Source: an uncultured Clostridium sp.
Lineage (GTDB): Bacteria; Bacillota; Clostridia; TANB77; CAG-508
Direction of reading: 5' to 3'
DNA length: 64,000 nucleotides
Assembly: GCA_947648905.1 (NCBI GenBank)
Contig: CANSPP010000005.1
Location: 1 to 64,000, forward strand
Positions 27,181 through 35,926 of the stretch are shown here, piece by piece (the stretch's first letter is position 1; each line of letters begins with the position of its first letter). Made by a program: the position numbers and the translations under genes. The notes under the pieces are model-generated. The model saw only the letters and a list, made by a program, of their open reading frames with translations, had not been told where the DNA came from and did no database searches.

Positions 27181-28104
27181 ATGAATTTAGAAAATAAAAA
27201 AGCAACGCGTCAAAGTTATGGAGAAGCTTTGCTAGAATTAGGTAAAGAAAATGAAGATATAGTGGTATTAGATGCCGATTTATCAGCAGCGACAAAAACT
27301 GATTTATTTGCCAAAGAATTTCCAGATAGATTTTTTGATATGGGAATAGCAGAAGCAAATATGGTAGGAACAGCAGCAGGACTTGCAACTTGCGGAAAAA
27401 TACCATATGCAAGCACATTCGCAGTTTTTGCAGCAGGAAGAGCATATGACCAAATAAGAAATAGCATATGTTATCCAAATTTGAATGTAAAAATATGTGC
27501 AACACATGCAGGAGTAACAGTAGGCGAAGATGGAGCAACACATCAAATGTTAGAAGATATTTCAATGATGAGAACAATACCAAATATGACAGTAATATCA
27601 ACATCAGATGATGCTCAAACTAAATGGGCGGTAAAAGAAATATCAAAAATAAAAGGACCAGTATATTTAAGACTTGCAAGGTTAGGAACAGGAGAAATTT
27701 ACGAAGAAGGACAAAAATTTGAAATAGGAAAAGCAATTCAAATTGGAGAAGGAATAGATGGAACAGTATTTGCAACAGGTGTAACAGTGGAACAAGCTCT
27801 AATTGCTCAAAAAGAATTAAAAGAAAAAGGAATAGACATTAGAGTTGTAGATATGCATACAATAAAGCCTATAGACAAAGAAATGATTGTAAAATGTGCA
27901 AAAGAAACAAAAAAACTAATTTCAATAGAAGACCATAATATAATAGGTGGGCTTGGCTCAGCAATATCAGAAGTTCTAACAGAAGAATATCCAACAAAGT
28001 TAATAAGACTTGGTGTGAATGATACTTTTGGAAAATCTGGAAAAGCAAAAGAACTTATGGAGTATTTTGGAATTACTGCAAAAGATATAATAGAAATTTT
28101 TTAG
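27181..28104 (+). CDS. tktB: transketolase, C-terminal (pyrimidine-binding) subunit
   Basis: About 307 aa. DADLSAATKT at the N-terminus, RFFDMGIAEANMVGTAAGLA (with the catalytic Glu), HAGVTVGEDGATHQMLED, and the C-terminal EDHNIIGGLGSAISEVL are typical of the Pyr and transketolase-C domains. It follows the N-terminal subunit gene by about 90 bp. An ATG 12 nt upstream (27169) is also in frame but too close to AAAGG. A family C palindrome with a T-run follows. Confidence 0.93.
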   Translation: MNLENKKATRQSYGEALLELGKENEDIVVLDADLSAATKTDLFAKEFPDRFFDMGIAEANMVGTAAGLATCGKIPYASTFAVFAAGRAYDQIRNSICYPNLNVKICATHAGVTVGEDGATHQMLEDISMMRTIPNMTVISTSDDAQTKWAVKEISKIKGPVYLRLARLGTGEIYEEGQKFEIGKAIQIGEGIDGTVFATGVTVEQALIAQKELKEKGIDIRVVDMHTIKPIDKEMIVKCAKETKKLISIEDHNIIGGLGSAISEVLTEEYPTKLIRLGVNDTFGKSGKAKELMEYFGITAKDIIEIF

Positions 28105-28109
28105 AATCT

Positions 28110-28142
28110 AGGTGTTTTTAGGGACAGTCCTAAAAAACACCT
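28110..28142 (+). repeat. intergenic palindrome, family C, acting as terminator
   Basis: AGGTGTTTTTAGGGAC/GTCCTAAAAAACACCT, followed by ATTTTTTT. Confidence 0.85.
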
Positions 28143-28182
28143 ATTTTTTTATATGTTTATAATTAAAATTTTTTTCTTATTT

Positions 28183-28217
28183 ATGATGTTTTTTAAGAGT
28201 GTCCAAAAAAACATCAT
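28183..28217 (+). repeat. intergenic palindrome, family C
   Basis: ATGATGTTTTTT/AAAAAACATCAT around AAGAGTGTCC. The core is the most degenerate of this family. Confidence 0.7.
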
Positions 28218-28254
28218 AAAACACAATTTTCCAATATTTTTTTACGACAAACTA

Positions 28255-28283
28255 TTGCAAAAAAATCACTTTATTGATATGAT
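28255..28283 (+). promoter_or_regulatory. promoter of the ftsEX operon
   Basis: -35 TTGCAA (28255-28260), 17-bp spacer, -10 TATGAT (28278-28283). Confidence 0.65.
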
Positions 28284-28343
28284 TAGATAGAATAGAAATA
28301 GTATGTAAAATATTTTATAAAACGATAAGTAAGGAGTACGAAA

Positions 28344-29030
28344 ATGATAGAATTTAGAAACGTAGCAAAAACATATGATACAGGAACAAAAGCTGTAAAA
28401 AATGCCAATTTTGTTATAGATAAAGGAGAATTTGCTTTCTTAGTAGGTTCATCAGGAAGTGGAAAATCAACACTAATAAAACTAATATTAAAAGAAGAAG
28501 AACCAACATCAGGGCACATCATAATAAATGGAAAAGATACAACATTTTTAAAACAAAACAGAGTACCGTATTTAAGAAGAAGTATGGGAGTAGTATTTCA
28601 GGACTTCAGACTATTACCAGACAAAACAGTATATGACAACGTAGCATATGCAATGTACATAGTAAGAGCAACACCAAGACATATAAGAAGACAAGTTCCA
28701 ATGGTACTTTCATTAGTAGGACTAAGTGGAAAAGCAAAAATGTATCCAAATGAATTATCAGGTGGAGAGCAACAAAGAGTGGCATTAGCAAGAGCTTTAG
28801 TAAATAATCCATCAATGTTAATAGCAGACGAGCCAACAGGAAACTTAGACCCAGATACAGCTTGGGATATTATGAACTTATTGAATGATATCAATATGAG
28901 AGGGACAACAGTAGTTGTTGCAACACATGCTAAAGACATAGTTGACCAAATGAAGAAAAGAGTTATTCACATCAGCAAGGGCGAAATAGTAAGAGATGAT
29001 AAAAAAGGTGGTTATGATTTTGAAATATAG
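28344..29030 (+). CDS. ftsE: cell division ATP-binding protein FtsE
   Basis: A 228-aa ABC ATPase. Walker A GSSGSGKSTLIK (residues 36-47), FtsE-typical VVFQDFRLLPDKTVYDNVA, signature LSGGEQQRVALARAL and Walker B MLIADEPTGNLDPDTA. With FtsX it controls peptidoglycan hydrolases at the septum or during growth. RBS AAGGAG. It overlaps ftsX, and the operon continues with two M23 hydrolase genes. Confidence 0.95.
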   Translation: MIEFRNVAKTYDTGTKAVKNANFVIDKGEFAFLVGSSGSGKSTLIKLILKEEEPTSGHIIINGKDTTFLKQNRVPYLRRSMGVVFQDFRLLPDKTVYDNVAYAMYIVRATPRHIRRQVPMVLSLVGLSGKAKMYPNELSGGEQQRVALARALVNNPSMLIADEPTGNLDPDTAWDIMNLLNDINMRGTTVVVATHAKDIVDQMKKRVIHISKGEIVRDDKKGGYDFEI

Positions 29031-29917
29031 TAGATTAGGATATTTTATAGGAGAAGGATTTAGTAACGTATTTAAAAACAAAAAATCAACAGGTGCATCA
29101 TTAATGATAATGTGTGCCACAATGTTAATATTTGGAATATTTTTAATACTTGGAGAAAACATCAACCATTTTGTAAAAGAAATTGAGTCGATACAAGGAA
29201 TTCAAGTATTTGTAAAAAAAGAAGCAACACAAGAACAAATGGATGAATTAGCTGATAAAATAAGAAAAATAGACGGAGTAAGTACTATAGAATATGTGTC
29301 AAAAGAAGAAGCTTTGTCACAAATGAAAGAAAAATATGGAAGTGAACTATTAGAACAATATGACGGAGAAAACAACATATTTAAAGATTCATATGTCGTA
29401 AACCTTACAGACTTAAATAAAAGTAAAGACGTGCAAACACAAATAAATACATTTGATATGGTAAGTAAAATAACAAGTAGTGACCAAACAGTTGAAGCAT
29501 TAATAAAACTAGCAAATGGAGTAAAAATAGTAACAGGAGTAATACTACTTTTATTAGTAGTAATATCAGTATTTATTATAGCAAATACAATAAAACTTAC
29601 AGTACATGCAAGAAGAAAAGAAATATCAATTATGAAATACGTAGGAGCGACAAATGGATTTATAAGATGGCCATTTATCGTAGAAGGTATGATAATTGGA
29701 ATGTTTGCAAGCATTATTTCAATTATATTGATAGGGCTAGCATATAGCTTAATTGCAAGACAATTAGTAAATTCACCATTTATGCAAACAATAAATATGA
29801 GCTTAATAGGATTTAGCGACATGTTCAGTTCTATAATATTTGTTTATATGCTATTAGGAATTGGAATAGGAGCTTTGCGGAAGTGTTATTTCTATGAGAA
29901 AATATTTAAAAGTATAA
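29014..29917 (+). CDS. ftsX: cell division protein FtsX; C-terminus restored by a CGG +1 frameshift
   Basis: With C29878 skipped, 300 aa. One N-terminal helix, an extracellular domain (about residues 55-165) that should contact the hydrolase, then three helices, with MKYVGATNGFIRWPFIVEGMIIG typical of FtsX. At CGG 29878 the unshifted frame replaces the end with a 25-aa charged tail. Skipping the C gives GIGALGSVISMRKYLKV and a stop at 29917, the usual FtsX ending, just before the RBS of the next gene. The start at ATG 29014 has AAGGTGG; it overlaps ftsE by 17 bp. Confidence 0.88.
29878..29880 (+). other. candidate +1 recoding site CGG (ftsX)
   Basis: TTG CGG AAG; skipping C gives GGA AGT GTT (GSV). 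Confidence 0.85.
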
Positions 29918-29927
29918 AGGAGAAAAG

Positions 29928-31103
29928 ATGCGTAAATTTATATTTGCCATTTTAGCTTTTGTAATTTGTAGCTCAAGCATTATTACATATGTAAATGCAG
30001 AAAACGAAGAAGAACAAGCAGGAGAAAAAACTTTACAAACACAAAGAGAAGAATTGCAAACCCAACTAAATGATACAACTGGCAGGTTAGATGAGGTTCA
30101 AACTGAACTATCAGAAAACTTACAACAAGTTGACAAATTAGACGGAACTATTGCAAATTCACAACAACAACTAGACGAATTAAATAATAAAATATTAGAG
30201 TTACAAGAAAATATGGAAAATGTTGAGGCTGAATTAAAAATAGCTGAAGAAAATTATAATAAACAAAAAGAATTGTTAGACAATAGATTGATTGCAGCAT
30301 ATGAATCCAGTGAGATACAATATTTAGATGTTATATTAACATCTAAAAGTATATCAGAATTCTTATCAAACTATTTTCTAGTAAAAGAACTTGCAACATA
30401 CGAATCAGAATTATTAGAAGAAATGAAACAAAAAAGAGACAAAATAGAATTAAGCAAAAAAACACTAGAAAACACAGAAAATCAACTAGCAGAGATGAAA
30501 GCAAATCAAACTAGAACAGCAAAAATACTAGAAAATACAAAAACAGTAAGAGAAAATTTTATTGCAAAACTATCAGACGAAGAAAAAGAATTGCAAACAC
30601 AAATTGACGAATTCAACTCAAGATTTGCTGAAATCAACAGTCAAATATTAAAAGAAGCACTAGAAGGTCTAGACACAGAATACATAGGTGGCGAACTAGC
30701 TTGGCCAACACCAGGATACACAAGAATAACATCAAACTATGGAACTAGATACCATCCAGTTTTACACTATACAGCATTACATACAGGTGTTGACATTGGA
30801 GCACCATTAGGAGCAAACTTTATAGCCGCAAATGACGGAATAGTAACAAAAGCAGAATTTAACAAAGGATATGGAAATATGGTCATAATAGACCATGGTG
30901 GCGGAGTATCAACATTGTATGCACATGGCTCAGAAATAATGGTAACAGTTGGACAAACAGTAAAAAGAGGAGATACTGTGCTAAAAGTTGGTACAACAGG
31001 ATATTCAACAGGACCACATGCACACTTTGAAGTAAGGTTAAATGGTGTTGTAACAAACCCATTACCATATATCACAAATGGACTGATACCTGGGACAGAA
31101 TAA
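29928..31103 (+). CDS. M23 peptidase with coiled coil, EnvC/PcsB-type hydrolase or activator
   Basis: A 391-aa exported protein. Signal peptide FIFAILAFVICSSSIITYVNAE, then a long coiled coil (about 35-245), then a LytM/M23 domain with HTGVDIGAPLG and HAHFEVRLNG, which supply the zinc ligands (H..D and HxH). The position directly after ftsEX fits a hydrolase controlled by FtsX through its coiled coil. It starts 10 bp after the restored ftsX stop, RBS AAGGAG. Confidence 0.92.
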   Translation: MRKFIFAILAFVICSSSIITYVNAENEEEQAGEKTLQTQREELQTQLNDTTGRLDEVQTELSENLQQVDKLDGTIANSQQQLDELNNKILELQENMENVEAELKIAEENYNKQKELLDNRLIAAYESSEIQYLDVILTSKSISEFLSNYFLVKELATYESELLEEMKQKRDKIELSKKTLENTENQLAEMKANQTRTAKILENTKTVRENFIAKLSDEEKELQTQIDEFNSRFAEINSQILKEALEGLDTEYIGGELAWPTPGYTRITSNYGTRYHPVLHYTALHTGVDIGAPLGANFIAANDGIVTKAEFNKGYGNMVIIDHGGGVSTLYAHGSEIMVTVGQTVKRGDTVLKVGTTGYSTGPHAHFEVRLNGVVTNPLPYITNGLIPGTE

Positions 31104-31113
31104 ATTTCAATTG

Positions 31114-31200
31114 TGTCCAATTGGGGACGTTTCCTAGTTGGACATTTTGTCCAATCTGGGACACATCTCAATACGTTTTGGGACAGGCCGAAAAGTTTTA
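31114..31200 (+). repeat. family A and family C palindromes
   Basis: Family A at 31114-31144 (TGTCCAATTGG...GGACA, core GGGGACGTTTCC), a half copy to 31165, and family C near 31171-31200 (CGTTTTGGGAC core). They lie between the two M23 genes. Confidence 0.7.
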
Positions 31201-31214
31201 ATAAGGAGGAACTT

Positions 31215-32423
31215 ATGAAAAAAATAGTTGTAAAAATATTAGGAGCAATAATCGTAGCAATTATGTTAGCACAAAACACAGTTGCAATAGCTGCTAGTGA
31301 ATCACAATTAAATAGCCAGAAAAATGAAAATAATGAAAAAATTCAAGAAGCAAAAGATAAAAAAGACGAGATAACAGAAGAGAAAAATAAAACAGTAAAA
31401 GAAGTAGAAGAAATTTCTTCAAAAATAGAAGATTATGAAAGTCAAATAGCTGAATTAGACGGACAAATAGAAAACTTGAACAGTCAAATAGCAGATGCAG
31501 AAAATACATTAAATCAGGCACAAGAAGATTTTGACAAACAAGAAAAGTTAATGGAAGCTAGATTAATTGCAGTTCAAGAACAAGGTGATACATCTTTATT
31601 AGATGTTTTACTATCATCTGAAAATATAATTGATTTAATATCAAGATATTATTTTGTTACAGAGCTAGCAAGTGCTGATACTGAATTATTAGAAGGAATT
31701 AAAAAGCAAAAAGAAGAAATACAACAAGCTAAGGAAAAATTAGAAGCAAGTAAAAAAGATTTAGATACCGCGAAAGCAAGTAAACAAGGGGTATCTGTAC
31801 AATTAAAAGCAGCTAAAAATGAAAAAAACCAACAAGTTGCAAAACTTGCAGAAGACGAAAAACAAATACAACAACAAATTGATGAATTAGCAGCAGCGAA
31901 TAAAGCAATTGATAAAGAAATTGAACAAGCAAGGGAAGCAGCTAGAAAAAAACTAGAAGAGCAAAATAAAAATTCTTCAAATGGTGGAGGTTCATCATTT
32001 GGTGGAACTAATTCATCAGGGTTTATTTGGCCAGTCCCAGCGGGTTATAGAACTGTAACAACAGCAATGTATTATTCAAGTGGGCAATATCATGGAGCAG
32101 TTGATTTTGGATCAGGAGGAATCAATGGACAACCAGTTTATGCAGTAGCAGATGGAGTTGTAATGATATCAGCAAATTTAGGAAATACAAGTTATGGAAA
32201 TTACGTATTAATAATGCATAATAATGGGTTATATACTCTATATGCGCATGGACAAAATGGCTCTAGATTAGTAAATAAAGGTGACTATGTAAAACAAGGT
32301 CAACAAATAATGAGTGTTGGAACAACAGGAAATTCAACAGGGCCACATTTACATTTTGAAGTAAGAACTGGTTCAGGAGGATGGAACGATAGAGTAGATC
32401 CAAGACCATATTTACCAAAATAA
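31215..32423 (+). CDS. second M23 peptidase with coiled coil
   Basis: A 402-aa paralogue of the preceding gene. Signal peptide KIVVKILGAIIVAIMLAQNTVAIA, coiled coil (about 25-250), a Ser/Gly linker (NSSNGGGSSFGGTNSSG), and an M23 domain with YHGAVDFGSGG and GPHLHFEVRTG (zinc ligands). The ATG at 31215 has a strong AAGGAGG; an upstream in-frame start would translate the palindromes. The tandem pair suggests two effectors under the same FtsEX, or one dedicated to another stage such as sporulation. Confidence 0.92.
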   Translation: MKKIVVKILGAIIVAIMLAQNTVAIAASESQLNSQKNENNEKIQEAKDKKDEITEEKNKTVKEVEEISSKIEDYESQIAELDGQIENLNSQIADAENTLNQAQEDFDKQEKLMEARLIAVQEQGDTSLLDVLLSSENIIDLISRYYFVTELASADTELLEGIKKQKEEIQQAKEKLEASKKDLDTAKASKQGVSVQLKAAKNEKNQQVAKLAEDEKQIQQQIDELAAANKAIDKEIEQAREAARKKLEEQNKNSSNGGGSSFGGTNSSGFIWPVPAGYRTVTTAMYYSSGQYHGAVDFGSGGINGQPVYAVADGVVMISANLGNTSYGNYVLIMHNNGLYTLYAHGQNGSRLVNKGDYVKQGQQIMSVGTTGNSTGPHLHFEVRTGSGGWNDRVDPRPYLPK

Positions 32424-32481
32424 AAATTATGAAAAATCAAAAGTAATTAATAAAAAGCAAAGTACATATAATAAAAATATA

Positions 32482-32501
32482 TGGGCGGAAAGTTCCGCCC
32501 A
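32482..32501 (+). promoter_or_regulatory. GC-rich perfect hairpin before ctpA
   Basis: TGGGCGGAA-AG-TTCCGCCCA, 24 bp before the ctpA start. There is no T-run. It is unusually GC-rich for the region; its CCGCC/GGCGG arms recur in the hairpin at 49094-49128. Confidence 0.7.
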
Positions 32502-32524
32502 GTTTATAAGTTTGGAGGGACAGA

Positions 32525-33724
32525 ATGGAAGAAAAAAAGAGATTTAAAGTCTATAAAATAATAATGTTAGTTGTACTAGTAGCGTTTATAACATTTTTAT
32601 TAACATCAATAGGAATGTATCAACATTTTGCTAATGAGGATAAAATTACTATTATTAGCGACAAAGACGAAATATCAACTGCATTAAATAAATACAAAGC
32701 TTTAATCGACAAAAATTTCTTAGGTGAAGTAGATGAAGAAAAGCTAAAAGAAGGAGCTATAAAAGGTTATATTGAAGCATTAGATGACCCTTATACAGAA
32801 TATATATCAAAAGAAGATATGAAGGATTATCTAGAAGATGCAACAGGAAACTTTGTTGGAATAGGTATATATATGGTAAAAAATACTGAAGCCGACAAAA
32901 TAATGGTATTATCACCAATAAAAGGCGGACCAGCAGAAAAAGCAGGAATATTACCAGGAGACTTAATAATATCAGTAAACGGAGAACAATATACAGCAAA
33001 TGATATGACAGTTGCATCCTCAAAAATAAAAGGAGAAACAGGTTCAAAAGTTGAAATAGAAATATTAAGAGGTACAGAAACTAAAAAATTTGAGCTAATA
33101 AGAGAACAAATAAAAGTAAATCCAGTAGAAGGAAAAGTAATTGAAGGAAACATTGGATATATAGAATTCTCATCATTTGATGATGGAACAGCAGAAGACT
33201 TTAAGGCAAAATTTCAGGAATTAGAAAAACAAGGAATAAAATCTCTAATAATAGACCTAAGAAATAATGGTGGCGGAATTGTAGATGAAGCTTTAAAAAT
33301 AGCTGATTATGTACTAGAAAAAGATGATGTTATATTATATGAAGTAGATAAAAATAATAAAGAAGAAATTGAAAAATCAAAAAATGAACCAATAATAAAA
33401 ATGCCAATAATAATTTTAACTAATGAAAATACAGCAAGCTCATCAGAGATACTTGCAGGAGCATTAAAAGATCATGGAAAAGCAAAAACAGTAGGAACAA
33501 CAACATTTGGAAAAGGTGTAATACAAAAACTAATGCAACTAACAGACGGAAGTGGACTAAAAATAACAGCAGAAGAATATCTAACACCAAACAGAACAAA
33601 AATAAACAAAATAGGAATAGAACCAGACGAAAAAGTAGAATTACCTAAAACAGTAACAAATGTATTAAGTGTAAATGAAGCAGACGATACACAATTACAA
33701 AAGGCAATAGAAATGGCAAAATAA
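32525..33724 (+). CDS. ctpA: S41 family C-terminal processing peptidase
   Basis: A 399-aa membrane-anchored serine protease. One N-terminal helix (about 9-30), a PDZ domain (KGGPAEKAGILPGDLIISVNG), and the catalytic block NENTASSSEILAGAL with the Ser, followed by GKGVIQ with the Lys of the Ser/Lys dyad. CtpA/CtpB-type enzymes process exported proteins; in sporulating bacteria they can act in sigma-K signalling. Location after the M23 genes suggests a cell-envelope processing role. RBS TTGGAGGG. Confidence 0.93.
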   Translation: MEEKKRFKVYKIIMLVVLVAFITFLLTSIGMYQHFANEDKITIISDKDEISTALNKYKALIDKNFLGEVDEEKLKEGAIKGYIEALDDPYTEYISKEDMKDYLEDATGNFVGIGIYMVKNTEADKIMVLSPIKGGPAEKAGILPGDLIISVNGEQYTANDMTVASSKIKGETGSKVEIEILRGTETKKFELIREQIKVNPVEGKVIEGNIGYIEFSSFDDGTAEDFKAKFQELEKQGIKSLIIDLRNNGGGIVDEALKIADYVLEKDDVILYEVDKNNKEEIEKSKNEPIIKMPIIILTNENTASSSEILAGALKDHGKAKTVGTTTFGKGVIQKLMQLTDGSGLKITAEEYLTPNRTKINKIGIEPDEKVELPKTVTNVLSVNEADDTQLQKAIEMAK

Positions 33725-33742
33725 AAATAAGGAGAAATATAT

Positions 33743-34336
33743 ATGAATTTACCAAACAAACTAACTCTATTTAGAATAATATTAGTACCAATTATGGTAA
33801 TAATTCCTTTTTTAGGAATAAAAGGAACATTTTTAGGAATACCAACTGCATGGCTAATAATAGATTTAATATTTATTATAGCATCAATAACAGATAAATT
33901 AGATGGATATCTAGCAAGAAAAAACAATCAAGTAACAACATTTGGAAAATTTCTAGACCCATTAGCAGATAAAATATTAGTATTAGCTGCAATGGTAATG
34001 TTAGTAGAAATGGCAAAACTTCCAGCTTGGATACCAATAATAGTATTAGCAAGAGAATTTATCGTATCAGGATATAGACTAGTAGCAGTCGAAAAAGGCG
34101 GTCAAGTAATAGCCGCATCAAAATGGGGAAAAATAAAAACAGTAACACAAATGATAGCAATCATATTAGCATTTTTAGACCTAAACGCATTTGGAGAATG
34201 TTTTGGTGGAATGTTACAAGGTGGAGATGCAATATTAAACTTTGCAGTAACAATAATGATGCTAGTACAAACAGTAGCAACAATATTCTCAGGAGTAGAT
34301 TACTTAAAAGGTGCAAAAAAATTAATTATGTCTTGA
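33743..34336 (+). CDS. pgsA: CDP-diacylglycerol-glycerol-3-phosphate 3-phosphatidyltransferase
   Basis: A 197-aa membrane enzyme making phosphatidylglycerol phosphate. The CDP-alcohol phosphotransferase signature reads DKLDGYLARKNNQVTTFGKFLDPLADK (D..DG..AR........G...D...D). N-terminal LPNKLTLFRI is typical of PgsA. Multiple hydrophobic helices. RBS AAGGAG, 18 bp after ctpA. Its stop codon overlaps the -35 box of the greA promoter. Confidence 0.93.
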   Translation: MNLPNKLTLFRIILVPIMVIIPFLGIKGTFLGIPTAWLIIDLIFIIASITDKLDGYLARKNNQVTTFGKFLDPLADKILVLAAMVMLVEMAKLPAWIPIIVLAREFIVSGYRLVAVEKGGQVIAASKWGKIKTVTQMIAIILAFLDLNAFGECFGGMLQGGDAILNFAVTIMMLVQTVATIFSGVDYLKGAKKLIMS

Positions 34337-34361
34337 CAAATTAAACATTTTGCCGTAATAT
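34333..34361 (+). promoter_or_regulatory. promoter of greA
   Basis: -35 TTGACA (34333-34338, overlapping the pgsA stop), 17-bp spacer, -10 TAATAT (34356-34361). Confidence 0.8.
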
Positions 34362-34415
34362 AGAAAATGACTTTTTAAAACTAAAATAATCAGCCAAATG
34401 AAAGGAGAAAATACA

Positions 34416-34892
34416 ATGGAAGAAAAAGAAGTATTATTAACACAAGAAGGATTTAATAACTTAGAAAAAGAATTAAACTATTTAAGAACAGAAAAAAGAG
34501 CTGAAATAGCTGAAAGAATAAAAGTAGCATTAGGATTTGGAGACTTATCAGAAAACTCTGAATATGACGAAGCAAAAACGGCACAAGCAGAAAACGAAGT
34601 AAAAATAGCAGAACTAGAAAACAAAGTAAGACATGCAAAAATAATAGATGAAAAAGAAATAGATACAGAAACAGTACAAGTAGGAAACATAGTAAAAGTG
34701 TTAGATATGGAATTTGATGAAAAAATAGAATATACAATAGTAGGTTCAACAGAAGTAAACTTATTAGAAAACAAAATATCAAATGAATCACCACTAGGAA
34801 TGGCACTACTTGGAGCAAAGAAAAACAAAGTAGTAGAAGTAAATGCACCAGCAGGAACAATGAAATACAAAATTCTATCAATAAAAAAATAA
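34416..34892 (+). CDS. greA: transcription elongation factor GreA
   Basis: A 158-aa factor that rescues backtracked RNA polymerase by stimulating transcript cleavage. N-terminal coiled coil with LTQEGFNNLEKELNYLRTEKR and the basic/acidic tip GFGDLSENSEYDEAK (the conserved D and E at the tip), then the FKBP-like C-terminal domain (SPLGMALLGAKKNKVVEV). The ATG at 34416 follows AAAGGAG; an in-frame ATG 18 nt upstream lacks spacing. Own promoter. Confidence 0.95.
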   Translation: MEEKEVLLTQEGFNNLEKELNYLRTEKRAEIAERIKVALGFGDLSENSEYDEAKTAQAENEVKIAELENKVRHAKIIDEKEIDTETVQVGNIVKVLDMEFDEKIEYTIVGSTEVNLLENKISNESPLGMALLGAKKNKVVEVNAPAGTMKYKILSIKK

Positions 34893-34896
34893 GGAA

Positions 34897-35000
34897 ATGT
34901 CCAATTGGGGACGTTTCCTTTTTGGACATTTGGGGACGTTTCCCTTTTGTCCCATTTTATATCAAAAAAATCTGCCAAAGAGGTCCATCCCCATTGGCAG
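34897..35000 (+). repeat. family A (two copies) and family B palindromes, terminator of greA
   Basis: 34897-34929 (ATGTCC/GGACAT, core GGGGACGTTTCC), a second core at 34931-34955 ending GTCCCA, and family B at 34971-35000 (CTGCCA/TGGCAG) followed by TTTTTTT. They separate the convergent greA and deoD genes. Confidence 0.8.
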
Positions 35001-35006
35001 GTTTTT

Positions 35007-35729
35007 TTAAATTTTTAAACTTGCTTCTAATGCAAGAGTTATCATATTATTTAGTCCAGTTTCTCTTTCTTCGGCAGTTGCAACATTTTCGATATATTTA
35101 GAATCAACAACACTCATTAGGCAAGAAGCTTTTTTGTTTAATAATTTAGCAACATAGAATAGAGCGAAAGCTTCCATTTCAACTCCAACAGGGTTAAATC
35201 CTTCTGGAATACGGGTTAGAAATTGATTAACATCAGTCATATAAAGGTCAAAACAATCTGTGCAACATGTATTTCCTTTTATTAAATTTAAGTTGTTTTC
35301 TTTAGCAGTTTTTTCTACTAATTCATTTAAATTTGAATCTGCTGATACAATGTGGCAATTATCGTTGTTTAATGTTAAAGCAAAGTTTCCTTCGCAAAAT
35401 ACATTTTCAGATAAAATGATGTCAAAAAGTTTCAGTTCTGGTTTGTATCCACCGCAAGAGCCAATTCTGATAATGTTTTCTACATTATAATATTTGTATA
35501 ATTCATAACAATAAATTCCCATACTTGGCATTCCCATTCCTGATGCCATAATTGTTATTTCTTTTCCTTTATATTTTCCTGTGTAGGCAAATGCATTTCT
35601 AACAGTATTTACTAATTTGTAATCCTCTAAAAAGTTTTCTGCAATATATTTTGCTCTAAGAGGGTCTCCTGGCATAATTACTGTTTTTGCAATTTCTCCT
35701 ACTTTTGCTTCGTTATGTGGTGTTGGCAT
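35007..35729 (-). CDS. deoD: purine-nucleoside phosphorylase
   Basis: A 240-aa hexameric-type (NP-I, DeoD) enzyme. MPTPHNEAKVGEIAKTVIMPGDPLRAKYIAE at the N-terminus contains the phosphate-binding GDPLRA. RIGSCGGYKP and GVEMEAFALFYVA carry the remaining phosphate- and ribose-binding residues. It salvages purines by phosphorolysis. Minus strand with native composition and RBS AAGGAGTG. No nucleoside transporter or pentose mutase adjacent. Confidence 0.95.
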   Translation of the reverse strand: MPTPHNEAKVGEIAKTVIMPGDPLRAKYIAENFLEDYKLVNTVRNAFAYTGKYKGKEITIMASGMGMPSMGIYCYELYKYYNVENIIRIGSCGGYKPELKLFDIILSENVFCEGNFALTLNNDNCHIVSADSNLNELVEKTAKENNLNLIKGNTCCTDCFDLYMTDVNQFLTRIPEGFNPVGVEMEAFALFYVAKLLNKKASCLMSVVDSKYIENVATAEERETGLNNMITLALEASLKI

Positions 35730-35821
35730 AAAATCACTCCTTTTTTTAATTTATATTATTAGTATAACAATAATATTTGAAAAATGCAAAGAAAATTGTA
35801 CAATAAAATTGATAAAAACAC

Positions 35822-35850
35822 TTGCAATTACAAAAATAAAATGTTAAACT
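35822..35850 (+). promoter_or_regulatory. promoter of pyrG
   Basis: -35 TTGCAA (35822-35827), 17-bp spacer, -10 TAAACT (35845-35850). Confidence 0.7.
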
Positions 35851-35857
35851 AATAATA

Positions 35858-35904
35858 GATTTAAAAAAAACCGCATTTGCCGGAAATTTTTTAAATCTTT
35901 TTTT
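35858..35904 (+). promoter_or_regulatory. attenuator-type terminator in the pyrG leader
   Basis: GATTTAAAAAA (35858-35868) pairs with TTTTTTAAATC (35887-35897), followed by a T-run. It sits within a few bases of the likely transcript start and only 22 nt before the pyrG start codon, so it would block pyrG unless bypassed. Confidence 0.75.
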
Positions 35905-35926
35905 GTTTTTATAGGAGGTAGAAAAC

